Below, piece after piece: positions 33,212-41,377 of a stretch of DNA of 64,000 nt. This DNA is from Bordetella parapertussis. GTDB taxonomy: Bacteria; Pseudomonadota; Gammaproteobacteria; Burkholderiales; Burkholderiaceae_C. The stretch is taken from positions 5,388-69,387 of the forward strand of contig CAMATW010000007.1 in the NCBI GenBank assembly GCA_945861305.1. The letters run 5' to 3'. A program made the position numbers and the translations under genes. Position 1 is the first letter of the stretch. Every line of letters begins with the position of its first letter. Below the pieces are notes generated by a model. That model did no database searches. It was not told the DNA's origin and was given only the letters and a program-made list of their open reading frames with translations.

Positions 33212-33699
33212 AAAATTTACCGAAGTGGATCTCCAAAGTCATTGTGTTTCTTATATCTCTGTTGATACCTGTTTCACCATTGCTTATGTCCTTGCTGTTT
33301 TGGAGGAAGAAGTTTATTCTTGAGTACAGCAACAGTGTGAAGAAAATGCGCATCCACTTAGAGGCGATATCGCAAGGGCCTGTGCGACATTTTTTAGAAG
33401 ATGTTTTTTTACAGAATAAAAATATCCCTGTACAAATACAAGGCTCTTGCGTTCAATGTGGCAATTGCTGCTTAGAGAAAAAGTGCTTCTTTCTAGAACC
33501 TGTGGGCGAAGATAAATTCCAATGTGGCATTTACGATTCAACTTGGCGTCGATTCTCCAACTGCAATTCCTACCCACTCCATGCAGAAGATATAGAGCGA
33601 TACAACTGTCCCAGCTATTCCGTTGTGCCTATTCGCCTTCGAATTCACCCTGAGACAGGCGGAAAACTAAATGGAAACCAACTGACGAATCCCTTTTGA
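33208..33699 (+). CDS. YkgJ-like cysteine-cluster protein with membrane anchor
   Basis: A 163-residue protein starting at a GTG that overlaps the GDPD stop codon. It has an N-terminal membrane helix (about residues 10-32) and then the YkgJ/DUF-type zinc- or iron-cluster pattern: C-x2-C-x2-CC (CVQCGNCC), a further Cys in KKCFFLE, then [20 protein letters not shown]. The function of this family is unknown. A membrane anchor is not typical of YkgJ. It is translationally coupled to the phosphodiesterase and converges on urtE with a 33-base overlap. Confidence 0.72.
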   Translation: MKNLPKWISKVIVFLISLLIPVSPLLMSLLFWRKKFILEYSNSVKKMRIHLEAISQGPVRHFLEDVFLQNKNIPVQIQGSCVQCGNCCLEKKCFFLEPVGEDKFQCGIYDSTWRRFSNCNSYPLHAEDIERYNCPSYSVVPIRLRIHPETGGKLNGNQLTNPF

Positions 33700-34359
33700 T
33701 TGCATCTCGCTGCCAGGGCCCTGTGCGATAACTTCGCCGCGCTCCATGACAAGGTAGTGGTCGGCCAATTCCTCTGCAAAATCGTAGTACTGCTCGCACA
33801 ACAAAATAGCTATGTCGCCTCGTTTGGCCAGTTGTTGGATGACGCGGCCAATGTCTTTGATGATGCTCGGTTGTATGCCCTCAGTAGGTTCGTCCAGTAC
33901 CAATAGTCTTGGCGCACCCGCCAACGCTCTGGCAATGGCCAACTGTTGTTGTTGACCACCCGACAAATCTCCGCCTCGTCGGTGGCGCATTTGGTCCAAG
34001 ATGGGAAACATTTCAAATAACTCCGCAGGAATTGGCGTACCTGCTTTTTGCGTGGCCAAGCCCATGCGTAAATTGTCTTCCACCGTCAATCGATTGAAAA
34101 TTTCCCGTCCTTGCGGCACATAGCCAATGCCAGCTTTGGCGCGTTCGTAGGGGGTTGCCTTGGTGATTAATTGACCATCAAAAGTGATGGTGCCCTCGCG
34201 CAGTGGCACCAAGCCCATCAGAGCTTTCAGCAAAGTAGTTTTGCCCACACCATTGCGCCCCAGCAACACCGTCACCTGTCCCGCATGGGTTTGCAAGCTG
34301 ACGTTGCGCAAAATATGGGAGCCGCCATAGTATTGGTGAATATTTTGTACTTGCAGCAT
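33667..34359 (-). CDS. urtE: Urea ABC transporter ATPase UrtE
   Basis: A 230-residue single-domain ATPase of the branched-chain amino-acid/urea (HAAT) importer family. Walker A is GRNGVGKTT, the signature LSGGQQQQLAIARAL and Walker [28 protein letters not shown] near the start and the TEGIQPSII segment are typical of UrtE. It is the last gene of the first Urt operon, three bases after urtD, and overlaps the convergent YkgJ-like gene at its end. Confidence 0.93.
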   Translation of the reverse strand: MLQVQNIHQYYGGSHILRNVSLQTHAGQVTVLLGRNGVGKTTLLKALMGLVPLREGTITFDGQLITKATPYERAKAGIGYVPQGREIFNRLTVEDNLRMGLATQKAGTPIPAELFEMFPILDQMRHRRGGDLSGGQQQQLAIARALAGAPRLLVLDEPTEGIQPSIIKDIGRVIQQLAKRGDIAILLCEQYYDFAEELADHYLVMERGEVIAQGPGSEMQSKGIRQLVSI

Positions 34360-34362
34360 GGC

Positions 34363-35235
34363 TTAGCGTCCTAAATACACATCAATCACACGCTCATCGA
34401 CTTGGACTTGCTCGAAGCTGCCTTGGGCCAACACTGAGCCATCGCAAAGCACGGTCACGATGTCTGATATTTGCCGAATAAATCCCATATCGTGCTCAAC
34501 CACCATCAAAGAGTGTTTGCCCTTTAAAGACAAAAACAGTTCAGCAGTGCGTTCGGTTTCTTGGTCGGTCATGCCAGCAACCGGTTCATCTAACAGCAGC
34601 AGTTTGGGGTCTTGCATCAACAACATGCCGATCTCTAGCCATTGTTTTTGGCCATGGCTCAGGAGTCCCGCCATGCGGCTTAGGTCTTGGCTTAATCGGA
34701 TGGTTTCCAAGACTTCGCACAAACGGTCTTGTTGTACCCCGTTCAATCTGAACACCATGGAAGCCGTCACATTTTTAGCAGTCGCCAACGCAAGCTCTAG
34801 GTTTTCCCAAACGCTTAAATGTTCAAACACCGTGGGTTTTTGGAATTTGCGTCCAATACCCAGTTGCGCAATCTCGGGTTCGTTGTGGCGCAGCAAATCG
34901 ATGGTGCTGCCGAAAAACACCTGACCACTGTCTGGGCGGGTCTTGCCTGTGATGATGTCCATCATGGTGGTTTTACCTGCGCCATTGGGGCCAATGATGC
35001 AGCGCAGTTCACCCGGGGCAATGTCCAAGGACAAATTGTTGATCGCTTTGAAACCATCAAAGCTCACGTTCACATCTTCCAAATACAAAATACGACCGTG
35101 GGTCAAATCCAGCTCACCCGCTTGCAACACATGACCATAGCTGGCCTCCCTGTCGCCCGAGGACGGCGGTTGCACGCGTCGAAACTGATGCGCTTGCAGG
35201 CGTTCGCTGCCTTCGTCAAACAAGTCGGGCGTCAT
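34363..35235 (-). CDS. urtD: Urea ABC transporter ATPase UrtD
   Basis: A 290-residue ATPase, larger than UrtE because of a ~40-residue N-terminal extension without recognisable motif. Walker A is GPNGAGKTT, the signature region LLSHGQKQWLEIGM (SHGQ, as usual for UrtD) and Walker B LLLLDEPVAGMTDQET. It overlaps urtC by four bases. Confidence 0.93.
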   Translation of the reverse strand: MTPDLFDEGSERLQAHQFRRVQPPSSGDREASYGHVLQAGELDLTHGRILYLEDVNVSFDGFKAINNLSLDIAPGELRCIIGPNGAGKTTMMDIITGKTRPDSGQVFFGSTIDLLRHNEPEIAQLGIGRKFQKPTVFEHLSVWENLELALATAKNVTASMVFRLNGVQQDRLCEVLETIRLSQDLSRMAGLLSHGQKQWLEIGMLLMQDPKLLLLDEPVAGMTDQETERTAELFLSLKGKHSLMVVEHDMGFIRQISDIVTVLCDGSVLAQGSFEQVQVDERVIDVYLGR

Positions 35236-36353
35236 GTTGAGGCGCCTCTAGACAACCATGCTTGGCGTACTTTGTTCCACAAGCCCAAGACACCTTGGGG
35301 CATGAACAAAGTCACTGCAATGAACAAGGCGCCCAACACATAAAGCCAAAATTCAGGCGCCACCACTGTCAGCCAACTTTTAGCCCCGTTGACCATGAAG
35401 GCGCCCAAGATGGGCCCAAGCAAACTTCCTCTGCCACCCACGGCCGCCCAAACAGCAATCTCAATGGAATTGGCTGGGCTCATCTCGCTGGGGTTGATGA
35501 TGCCTACCTGCGGTACATACAAAGCACCAGCCACACCACACATCACAGCGGAAATGACCCATATGCTGATCTTGTAGGGCAAGGGTGAGTAGCCACAAAA
35601 CATGACCCGACTTTCAGCATCTCGGATGGCTTGCAACACCCTGCCAAATTTGCTTTGCACCAACCACCTGGCCATCAAAAAGAAGCCCAGCAAAGTCATT
35701 GCCGTCATCACAAACAACACCATGCGCATATGAGGTGTGGCAATGGTCATGCCCAAAATGCGTTTAAAGTCGGTGAACCCATTGTTGCCACCAAAACCTG
35801 TTTCATTGCGAAAGAACAGCAACATGAAAGCAAACGTCATGGCTTGGGTGATGATGGAGAAATACACGCCCTTGATGCGCGAGCGAAATGCAAAATAGCC
35901 AAACACCGCTGCCAACAAGCCAGGGGCTAACACCACCAACAGCAGCGTAGCTATGAAACTGTCGCTGAAATACCAATGCCAAGGCAAGGTTTTCCAATTC
36001 AAAAACACCATGAAGTCGGGCAGTTCAGATTTGTAGTTTCCATCGAGCCCAATTTGCCGCATCAGGTACATGCCCATGGCATAACCACCCAAGGCGAAGA
36101 AAACGCCATGCCCTAAGGACAAGATGCCGGTATAGCCCCAGATCAAATCCATGGCCAAGGCACAGATGGCAAAGCACATGATCTTGCCAACCAAAGACAC
36201 CAGAAAATCGCTCACATGCAAGGGGTGACCTGCTGGCACATACAAATTCAGCAGGGGTGTTATTACCCCTAAAAGCAGGATAAAACCAAGAAATGCCAGC
36301 CACCCCATAGGGCTGAGCAATGCGGGTTTAGGGGGAATAGTGATGCTGCTCAT
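35232..36353 (-). CDS. urtC: Urea ABC transporter permease UrtC
   Basis: A 373-residue polytopic permease of the LivM type. The stretches ALDLIWGYTGILSLGHGVFFALGGY-like (DLIWGYTGILSLGHG), ETGFGGNNGFTDF and IGIINPSEMSPANSIEI-like (VGIINPSEMSPANSIE) are UrtC signatures. It starts one base after urtB ends and overlaps urtD. Confidence 0.93.
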   Translation of the reverse strand: MSSITIPPKPALLSPMGWLAFLGFILLLGVITPLLNLYVPAGHPLHVSDFLVSLVGKIMCFAICALAMDLIWGYTGILSLGHGVFFALGGYAMGMYLMRQIGLDGNYKSELPDFMVFLNWKTLPWHWYFSDSFIATLLLVVLAPGLLAAVFGYFAFRSRIKGVYFSIITQAMTFAFMLLFFRNETGFGGNNGFTDFKRILGMTIATPHMRMVLFVMTAMTLLGFFLMARWLVQSKFGRVLQAIRDAESRVMFCGYSPLPYKISIWVISAVMCGVAGALYVPQVGIINPSEMSPANSIEIAVWAAVGGRGSLLGPILGAFMVNGAKSWLTVVAPEFWLYVLGALFIAVTLFMPQGVLGLWNKVRQAWLSRGAST

Positions 36354-36354
36354 C

Positions 36355-37941
36355 TCAAGCCTCTGCGCTTCTGCCCTTCATCGCAAACAAACCTTGAGGT
36401 CGTTTTTGAATGAAGATGATGATCAACACCAAGACCGCAATCTTGGCCAGCACAGCGCCTGTCCAACCTTCTAAAAATTTATTCAGCACACCCAAACCCA
36501 GTGCTGCATACACGGTCCCTGCTAACTGCCCCACACCGCCTAGCACCACCACCATGAAGGCGTCCACGATATAGCCTTGGCCTAAATCGGGGCCGACATT
36601 GCCGATTTGGCTGAGCGCACAACCTGCTAAGCCTGCAATACCTGAACCCAGCGCAAAGGCATAGGTGTCAATTCTTGCGGTGTTCACACCCATGCAAGAA
36701 GCCATGGCACGGTTTTGCGTGACGCCGCGCACAAACAAACCCAAACGGGTTTGGCTGATCAGCAACGCCATGCCCAGCAAAACAGCAAAGGCAAACAACA
36801 CGATCAGTATGCGGTTCCATGGAAGGCTTAGGTTAGACAGCACTTGTATGCCACCACTCATCCAGCTTGGGTTTTCAACCGCCACGTTTTGTGCGCCAAA
36901 CAAAGAGCGAACAGCCTGCATCAATATCAGGCTGATGCCCCACGTAGCAAGCAGGGTCTCCAAAGGGCGGCCATACAAAAACCGCAGCACGCTTCGCTCG
37001 AGGACTGCACCCACAGCAGCAGCGGTCAAAAACGCCATGGGAAGCGCAGCCAACAAATACCAGTCGAATGCATTGGGAAGGTATTGTCGGAACATGACTT
37101 GCACCACATAAGTGGCATAAGCGCCGACCATCATCAACTCGCCATGCGCCATATTGATGACGCCCATCAAGCCATAGGTGATGGCCAAGCCCAAAGCGAC
37201 CAATAACAAAATCGAGCCCAAGCTGATACCGGTGAACACCACGCCCAAGCGCTCGCCCCAAGCCAGCGCAGCTTTGATGGTGGCAAGCGAAGTGATGATT
37301 TGGGCTTTGACTTTTGCATTGGTTTCAACGCCGAGTTGTTGGTTCAATAACAACTGCGCTTCAGGCGATTGGGCTTGACCTAATGTTTGGGCAGCTTGTA
37401 ACCGCTCTTGAGGGTCAGCCACACTGATGGCCATGGCGGCTTTGGCCAGCATCAAGGCATTTTTCACTTGCTCGTTGGATTCAGCTTGCAAAGCTTTGTT
37501 GATCAAAGGCAACTTGGCCGCGTCGGGTTCCTTGGCAAGTGCCATGGCCGCTTGCAATCGAATTTTGTCATCGGGGTTAAGCAACTTCAATGCAGCCAAT
37601 GCCGCGTCAATTTCACCACGCATACGGTTGTTGCTGATCACATCTTCAGCATTAGGGGGCAGAGGAATTTCAGCAGCAGTCACAGGATCAAAGGCCTTGC
37701 CATCGCGCAGGACCAGAACTTGTTTTCCTGCGACTTTGACAGCGTCATCTGCAAGTGCTTGTAAGAAAACAGCAGTGGCTGCATCCGCTTCTTGTAATGC
37801 TTGATTCAGTACTTCTAAACGGTTGTCGGTTTCACCTTGCACCATGCCTATGGCTTGGGGATTTGTCAGTGCTTGAGCCACAGATAAACTCAAACAACTG
37901 CAAAAAAAGACAAAGCTCAACCTGATGCGGATGGTCCACAT
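36355..37941 (-). CDS. urtB: Urea ABC transporter permease UrtB with long periplasmic N-terminus
   Basis: A 528-residue LivH-type permease. After a signal peptide (first ~25 residues), about 200 helical residues rich in Ala and Leu precede the membrane core, as in canonical UrtB proteins; this region is missing from the second Urt-like permease at 47348. The core includes YGLMGVINMAHGELMMVGAYATY, LLATWGISLILMQAVRSLFG and GGVGQLAGTVYAA. It lies between urtA (86-base gap) and urtC. Confidence 0.93.
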   Translation of the reverse strand: MWTIRIRLSFVFFCSCLSLSVAQALTNPQAIGMVQGETDNRLEVLNQALQEADAATAVFLQALADDAVKVAGKQVLVLRDGKAFDPVTAAEIPLPPNAEDVISNNRMRGEIDAALAALKLLNPDDKIRLQAAMALAKEPDAAKLPLINKALQAESNEQVKNALMLAKAAMAISVADPQERLQAAQTLGQAQSPEAQLLLNQQLGVETNAKVKAQIITSLATIKAALAWGERLGVVFTGISLGSILLLVALGLAITYGLMGVINMAHGELMMVGAYATYVVQVMFRQYLPNAFDWYLLAALPMAFLTAAAVGAVLERSVLRFLYGRPLETLLATWGISLILMQAVRSLFGAQNVAVENPSWMSGGIQVLSNLSLPWNRILIVLFAFAVLLGMALLISQTRLGLFVRGVTQNRAMASCMGVNTARIDTYAFALGSGIAGLAGCALSQIGNVGPDLGQGYIVDAFMVVVLGGVGQLAGTVYAALGLGVLNKFLEGWTGAVLAKIAVLVLIIIFIQKRPQGLFAMKGRSAEA

Positions 37942-38027
37942 GCGACAACTCTCGGGGAAATGGGGCTGGGGATGGAGGGGAAAGGTCAGTGGCGCCTCAC
38001 CTCGCCACTGACTTGACTCAAAAGAAC

Positions 38028-39299
38028 TTACTTCTTGACAGGTTCGTCAGGCTTGACGTCGTTGCCAGGAATGAAGGGACTCCAAGGCTTGGCCTTCACA
38101 GGACCGGGTGTTTTCCAGACCACATTGAACTGACCATCGGCCTTGATCTCGCCAATGAACACAGACTTGTGCAAGTGGTGGTTTTTCTCGTCCATCTTGC
38201 TGGTGATACCGCTAGGTGCTTTAAAGGTTTGACCAGCCATGGCAGCGATAACTTTGTCGACATCGGTGGACTTGGCTTTTTCAACTGCTTGCTTCCACAT
38301 ATTGATACCGATGTAAGTGGCTTCCATGGGGTCATTGGTCAAAGCTTTGTCTTTGTGTCCAGCAATGCCCTTGGCTTTTGCGTAGTCAGACCATTTTTTG
38401 ATGAAAGCATCGTTGGTGGGGTTCTTGATCGATTGGAAATAGTTCCAAGCAGCCAAGTGACCGACCAAAGGCTTGGTATCCACACCGCGCAATTCTTCTT
38501 CACCCACGGAGAAGGCCACGACGGGAACGTCTTTGGCTTTCAGACCGGCGTTACCCAGTTCTTTGTAGAAGGGAACGTTGGAATCACCATTGATGGTGGA
38601 GACCACAGCGGTTTTGCCACCAGCTGAAAATTTCTTGATGTCAGCCACAATGGTTTGGTAATCTGAGTGACCAAAAGGTGTGTACTTTTCATCGATGTCA
38701 GACTCTTTCACGCCTTTGCTGATCAGGTAAGCACGCAAAATTTTGTTGGTGGTGCGGGGGTAGACATAGTCAGTACCGAGCAGAACCCAACGCTTGGCAG
38801 CGCCACCGTCTTTGCTCATCAAATAGTCAACAGCGGGAATAGCTTGTTGATTAGGCGCAGCACCTGTGTAGAACACGTTTTTCGACAGCTCTTCACCTTC
38901 GTACTGCACAGGGTAGAACAGCAAGCCGTTCATTTCTTCAACCACGGGCAACACCGATTTACGTGATACCGATGTCCAGCAACCGAAAATGACAGCTACC
39001 TTGTCTTGACCCAATAACTGTTTGGTTTTCTCGGCAAACAAAGGCCAGTTCGAAGCAGGATCAACCACCACGGGTTCGAGCTTCTTGCCCAAAACGCCAC
39101 CCTTGGCATTGATTTCATCGATAGCCATAAGGACTGTGTCTTTCAACACTGTTTCTGAAATAGCCATGGTGCCTGAGAGGCTGTGCAACACACCTACTTT
39201 GATGGTGTCTGCAGAGTGAGCAATAGAAAGTGTCAGAGATCCGCTGACCAAGGCTGCAGCTGCGGCCAAGGTTTTGAGATGGTTGCGACGGTTAAGCAT
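38028..39299 (-). CDS. urtA: Urea ABC transporter substrate-binding protein UrtA
   Basis: A 423-residue periplasmic binding protein of the amide/urea subgroup. The signal sequence begins MLNRRNHLK, with a twin-arginine-like pair before AAAALVSG. VGVLHSLSGTMAISET, FGCWTSVSRKSVLPVVEE and LLFYPVQYEGEE mark the urea/amide ligand site. It is the promoter-proximal gene of urtABCDE, with a sigma-54 promoter 67-82 bases upstream, consistent with induction under nitrogen limitation. Confidence 0.95.
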   Translation of the reverse strand: MLNRRNHLKTLAAAAALVSGSLTLSIAHSADTIKVGVLHSLSGTMAISETVLKDTVLMAIDEINAKGGVLGKKLEPVVVDPASNWPLFAEKTKQLLGQDKVAVIFGCWTSVSRKSVLPVVEEMNGLLFYPVQYEGEELSKNVFYTGAAPNQQAIPAVDYLMSKDGGAAKRWVLLGTDYVYPRTTNKILRAYLISKGVKESDIDEKYTPFGHSDYQTIVADIKKFSAGGKTAVVSTINGDSNVPFYKELGNAGLKAKDVPVVAFSVGEEELRGVDTKPLVGHLAAWNYFQSIKNPTNDAFIKKWSDYAKAKGIAGHKDKALTNDPMEATYIGINMWKQAVEKAKSTDVDKVIAAMAGQTFKAPSGITSKMDEKNHHLHKSVFIGEIKADGQFNVVWKTPGPVKAKPWSPFIPGNDVKPDEPVKK

Positions 39300-39365
39300 G
39301 AGAGGAACTCCAAGTCGTTCAAGGTTGAAAAGAAACGCGCCTTGTGGGCTACGCTCTTTGGTCTT

Positions 39366-39381
39366 TGCAAGGCTTGTGCCA
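39366..39381 (-). promoter_or_regulatory. Sigma-54 promoter for urtABCDE
   Basis: On the minus strand TGGCAC-AAGCC-TTGCA matches the -24/-12 consensus exactly, with GG and GC separated by ten bases. It points at urtA, leaving a ~65-base leader. Control by RpoN and a nitrogen regulator such as NtrC is inferred. Confidence 0.85.
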
Positions 39382-39412
39382 ACCTATTAACAATGGAATA
39401 TTGAACTTTTCA

Positions 39413-39472
39413 GGTGCATTCATCGATTTCACCTGCCTGTATTGCACCAAGTACACGCCCTTAAAAGGTGCG
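39413..39472 (-). promoter_or_regulatory. Possible NtrC half-sites upstream of the urtA sigma-54 promoter
   Basis: GGTGCA (39413-39418), TGCACC (39443-39448) and GGTGCG (39467-39472) lie 30-90 bases upstream of the -24 element, where enhancer sites usually sit. The half-site sequences fit NtrC, but the spacing is not the standard five bases, so this is tentative. No gene lies in 39300-39522. Confidence 0.35.
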
Positions 39473-39522
39473 AATGAAGATTTAAGCGCCAAATCAGGGC
39501 TTTGGTTTTGACCGGTAGATTT

Positions 39523-40197
39523 TTATTTGATACGAACCACAGATCCCGTGCCTTTGGACTTGGGCTCTGACTTGTGTGGACTGCTCACGGAACCGGTTAC
39601 GCCAAGAGCTGACTCTAGAGCATCCTTGGCAGTATTGATGCTATGAGCGACTTCCTCTATGGAGCAGCGTTTATCCATGGAACGATTTCGAATAATTTTG
39701 AAAGCTTCGGCATCGCTGATACCACTGGTGTCCATCAGAAATCGTTTTGCCTGCTCAACAACTCTGACTGACTCTACCCGTCCTTCAAGTTTATTGATCC
39801 GCTTGAGCAGATCTTCCCGAACCTTGTGCTGATTGACAGCCAACACAATGGCTGACAGCACGCCAAAAGGCTTAACCGGAGAAAATAGCAGCGCTGAGGA
39901 ATTTAACTGGCAAGCCAAATCAAGAACCGTGGGACTTTCAAATTGCAATACAGACACCACAATTTTATTTTTTAATGTTTTCAGTAAGGTCTGATCAATC
40001 TTGATAAAAGCTTCGGGCACCAAGGCCAGCACCACCAGATCAACGCTGAGTAATTCGCTCATCACTGGCGGCCAAACTTGCTGATAAGGCATGCCCAAAC
40101 GCTCAAGTTGCTGAGAAATCAAACGGCATTCTGCTCCAAGTGGATGGCATAAACCCACTTGCATCTGGCGCAAACCAGCGACCACGCCCTGTTCCAT
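39523..40197 (-). CDS. ANTAR-domain transcription antiterminator (AmiR-like)
   Basis: A 224-residue regulator with an N-terminal receiver-like domain lacking the phospho-acceptor pattern, a coiled-coil linker (LLKRINKLEGRVESVRVVEQAK) and a C-terminal ANTAR RNA-binding domain (RFLMDTSGISDAEAFKIIRNRSM, CSIEEVAHSI). This is the AmiR layout. AAGGAGG four bases before the ATG at 40197 fixes the start; the longer frame to 40242 is rejected. A 65-base gap separates it from the upstream amiC-like gene. It is expected to bind the operon leader RNA near 49600-49670 and stop termination when released by the AmiC-like sensor. Confidence 0.88.
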   Translation of the reverse strand: MEQGVVAGLRQMQVGLCHPLGAECRLISQQLERLGMPYQQVWPPVMSELLSVDLVVLALVPEAFIKIDQTLLKTLKNKIVVSVLQFESPTVLDLACQLNSSALLFSPVKPFGVLSAIVLAVNQHKVREDLLKRINKLEGRVESVRVVEQAKRFLMDTSGISDAEAFKIIRNRSMDKRCSIEEVAHSINTAKDALESALGVTGSVSSPHKSEPKSKGTGSVVRIK

Positions 40198-40261
40198 ATA
40201 TCCTCCTTGTCGACAAAAATTTGCAAACTCGGCTCGAGGCACATGCTGTCAAAGTAAAAGA

Positions 40262-41377
40262 TTACAAAGCAGAAATAGCATAGGACATCAAATACGGGTC
40301 AGGCCGTACCGTCCTCTTGGATTCCTTCACAATTTCAAAATCTCCTTCTGCTCTGGACCTTCCGATGCGCGAATACACCCAGCAATGGTTGTTATCTGGA
40401 TCTATACGCACACGACCTTGAGGCGCCTCTACTTCCATACCGCGCAATACTTTGAGCAGACTGTCTGTCTGTACGTCATCTGCTTCTATCAGCGCTTTGG
40501 CAAACAGCATAACTTGAAAGTATGCAGATTCCCAGCATTGATTGATAGGCACTTCATTGGTGTGGGTAGCCAATTGCTGCCATGAAGGCACGGGTGAATG
40601 TTTGAGCAGAGAGGCAAAGAAGGGGGCCGCTGTGAAGTGGTCGGCTCTGGCAAATGGCTGCATACTTGCCAACTCCGCTTCAGAGGTGGTCAAACTGGCT
40701 ATCGGCAATGTAAGCGGCTGCAAACCTGCTTGGGCATAAGTTTCATATAAAGCAGCAGTAGAAGAACCAACCACAGTAGAAAAAATAAAGTCAGGTTTGC
40801 ACGCTGCAATGTCCTCCAGCACAGGCCTGAATTCAGCGTGCATTGCCTCGATGCTGAGGTAATGCTCACCCATGATTTTTCCGCCGAACCCATTGACCAT
40901 GTCTTTCATGATGCGGTTGGACTCATAAGGGTAAACATAGTCAGAACCAACCAAATAACAATTTTTTCCAAACTTGGAGAACATGAATTCAGCCAAAAAA
41001 ATGATGTTCTGATTTGGACATGCACCGGTATAAATTACATTGGGTGAAAACTCAAAGCCCTCGTACAAGGTGGGATAAAAAAGCAGTTTGTTGTGTTTTT
41101 CAATCACCGGCAGCACTGACTTTCGGCTGATCGATGTGTAGCAACCGAAAATGACACTGACCCCTTGCTCGCTGATCAACTTTTCACTCATTGAAGAAAA
41201 AAGGTAAGGGTCGGATTGAGGATCCATATAAAACGGCTTTATTTCTAAACCATACGTTGACAACAGGGCATTGGCCTCATCAATCGCCAGCAAGGTTGCA
41301 TGCAACTGGGTTTTCTCAATCACGGAGGTAGCACCTGTTTGCGAGAAAAGTACGCCCACAGGAATAACGGTCTTCAT
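40262..41377 (-). CDS. AmiC-like cytoplasmic amide sensor / negative regulator
   Basis: A 371-residue protein with the periplasmic-binding-protein fold but no signal peptide (MKTVIPVGVLFSQTGATS), as in AmiC of Pseudomonas, which sequesters AmiR until an amide binds. FGCYTSISRKSVLPVIEKHNK, LLFYPTLYEGFE and YLVGSDYVYPYESNR mirror the UrtA ligand pocket. It overlaps the VWA gene by four bases and precedes amiR by 65 bases. A transporter role is unlikely because it should stay in the cytoplasm. Confidence 0.87.
   Translation of the reverse strand: MKTVIPVGVLFSQTGATSVIEKTQLHATLLAIDEANALLSTYGLEIKPFYMDPQSDPYLFSSMSEKLISEQGVSVIFGCYTSISRKSVLPVIEKHNKLLFYPTLYEGFEFSPNVIYTGACPNQNIIFLAEFMFSKFGKNCYLVGSDYVYPYESNRIMKDMVNGFGGKIMGEHYLSIEAMHAEFRPVLEDIAACKPDFIFSTVVGSSTAALYETYAQAGLQPLTLPIASLTTSEAELASMQPFARADHFTAAPFFASLLKHSPVPSWQQLATHTNEVPINQCWESAYFQVMLFAKALIEADDVQTDSLLKVLRGMEVEAPQGRVRIDPDNNHCWVYSRIGRSRAEGDFEIVKESKRTVRPDPYLMSYAISAL

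Noticed and set aside
40262..41377. A third periplasmic binding protein for the second Urt-like importer
   Set aside because: There is no signal peptide and the gene precedes an ANTAR regulator, so a cytoplasmic AmiC-type sensor fits better.
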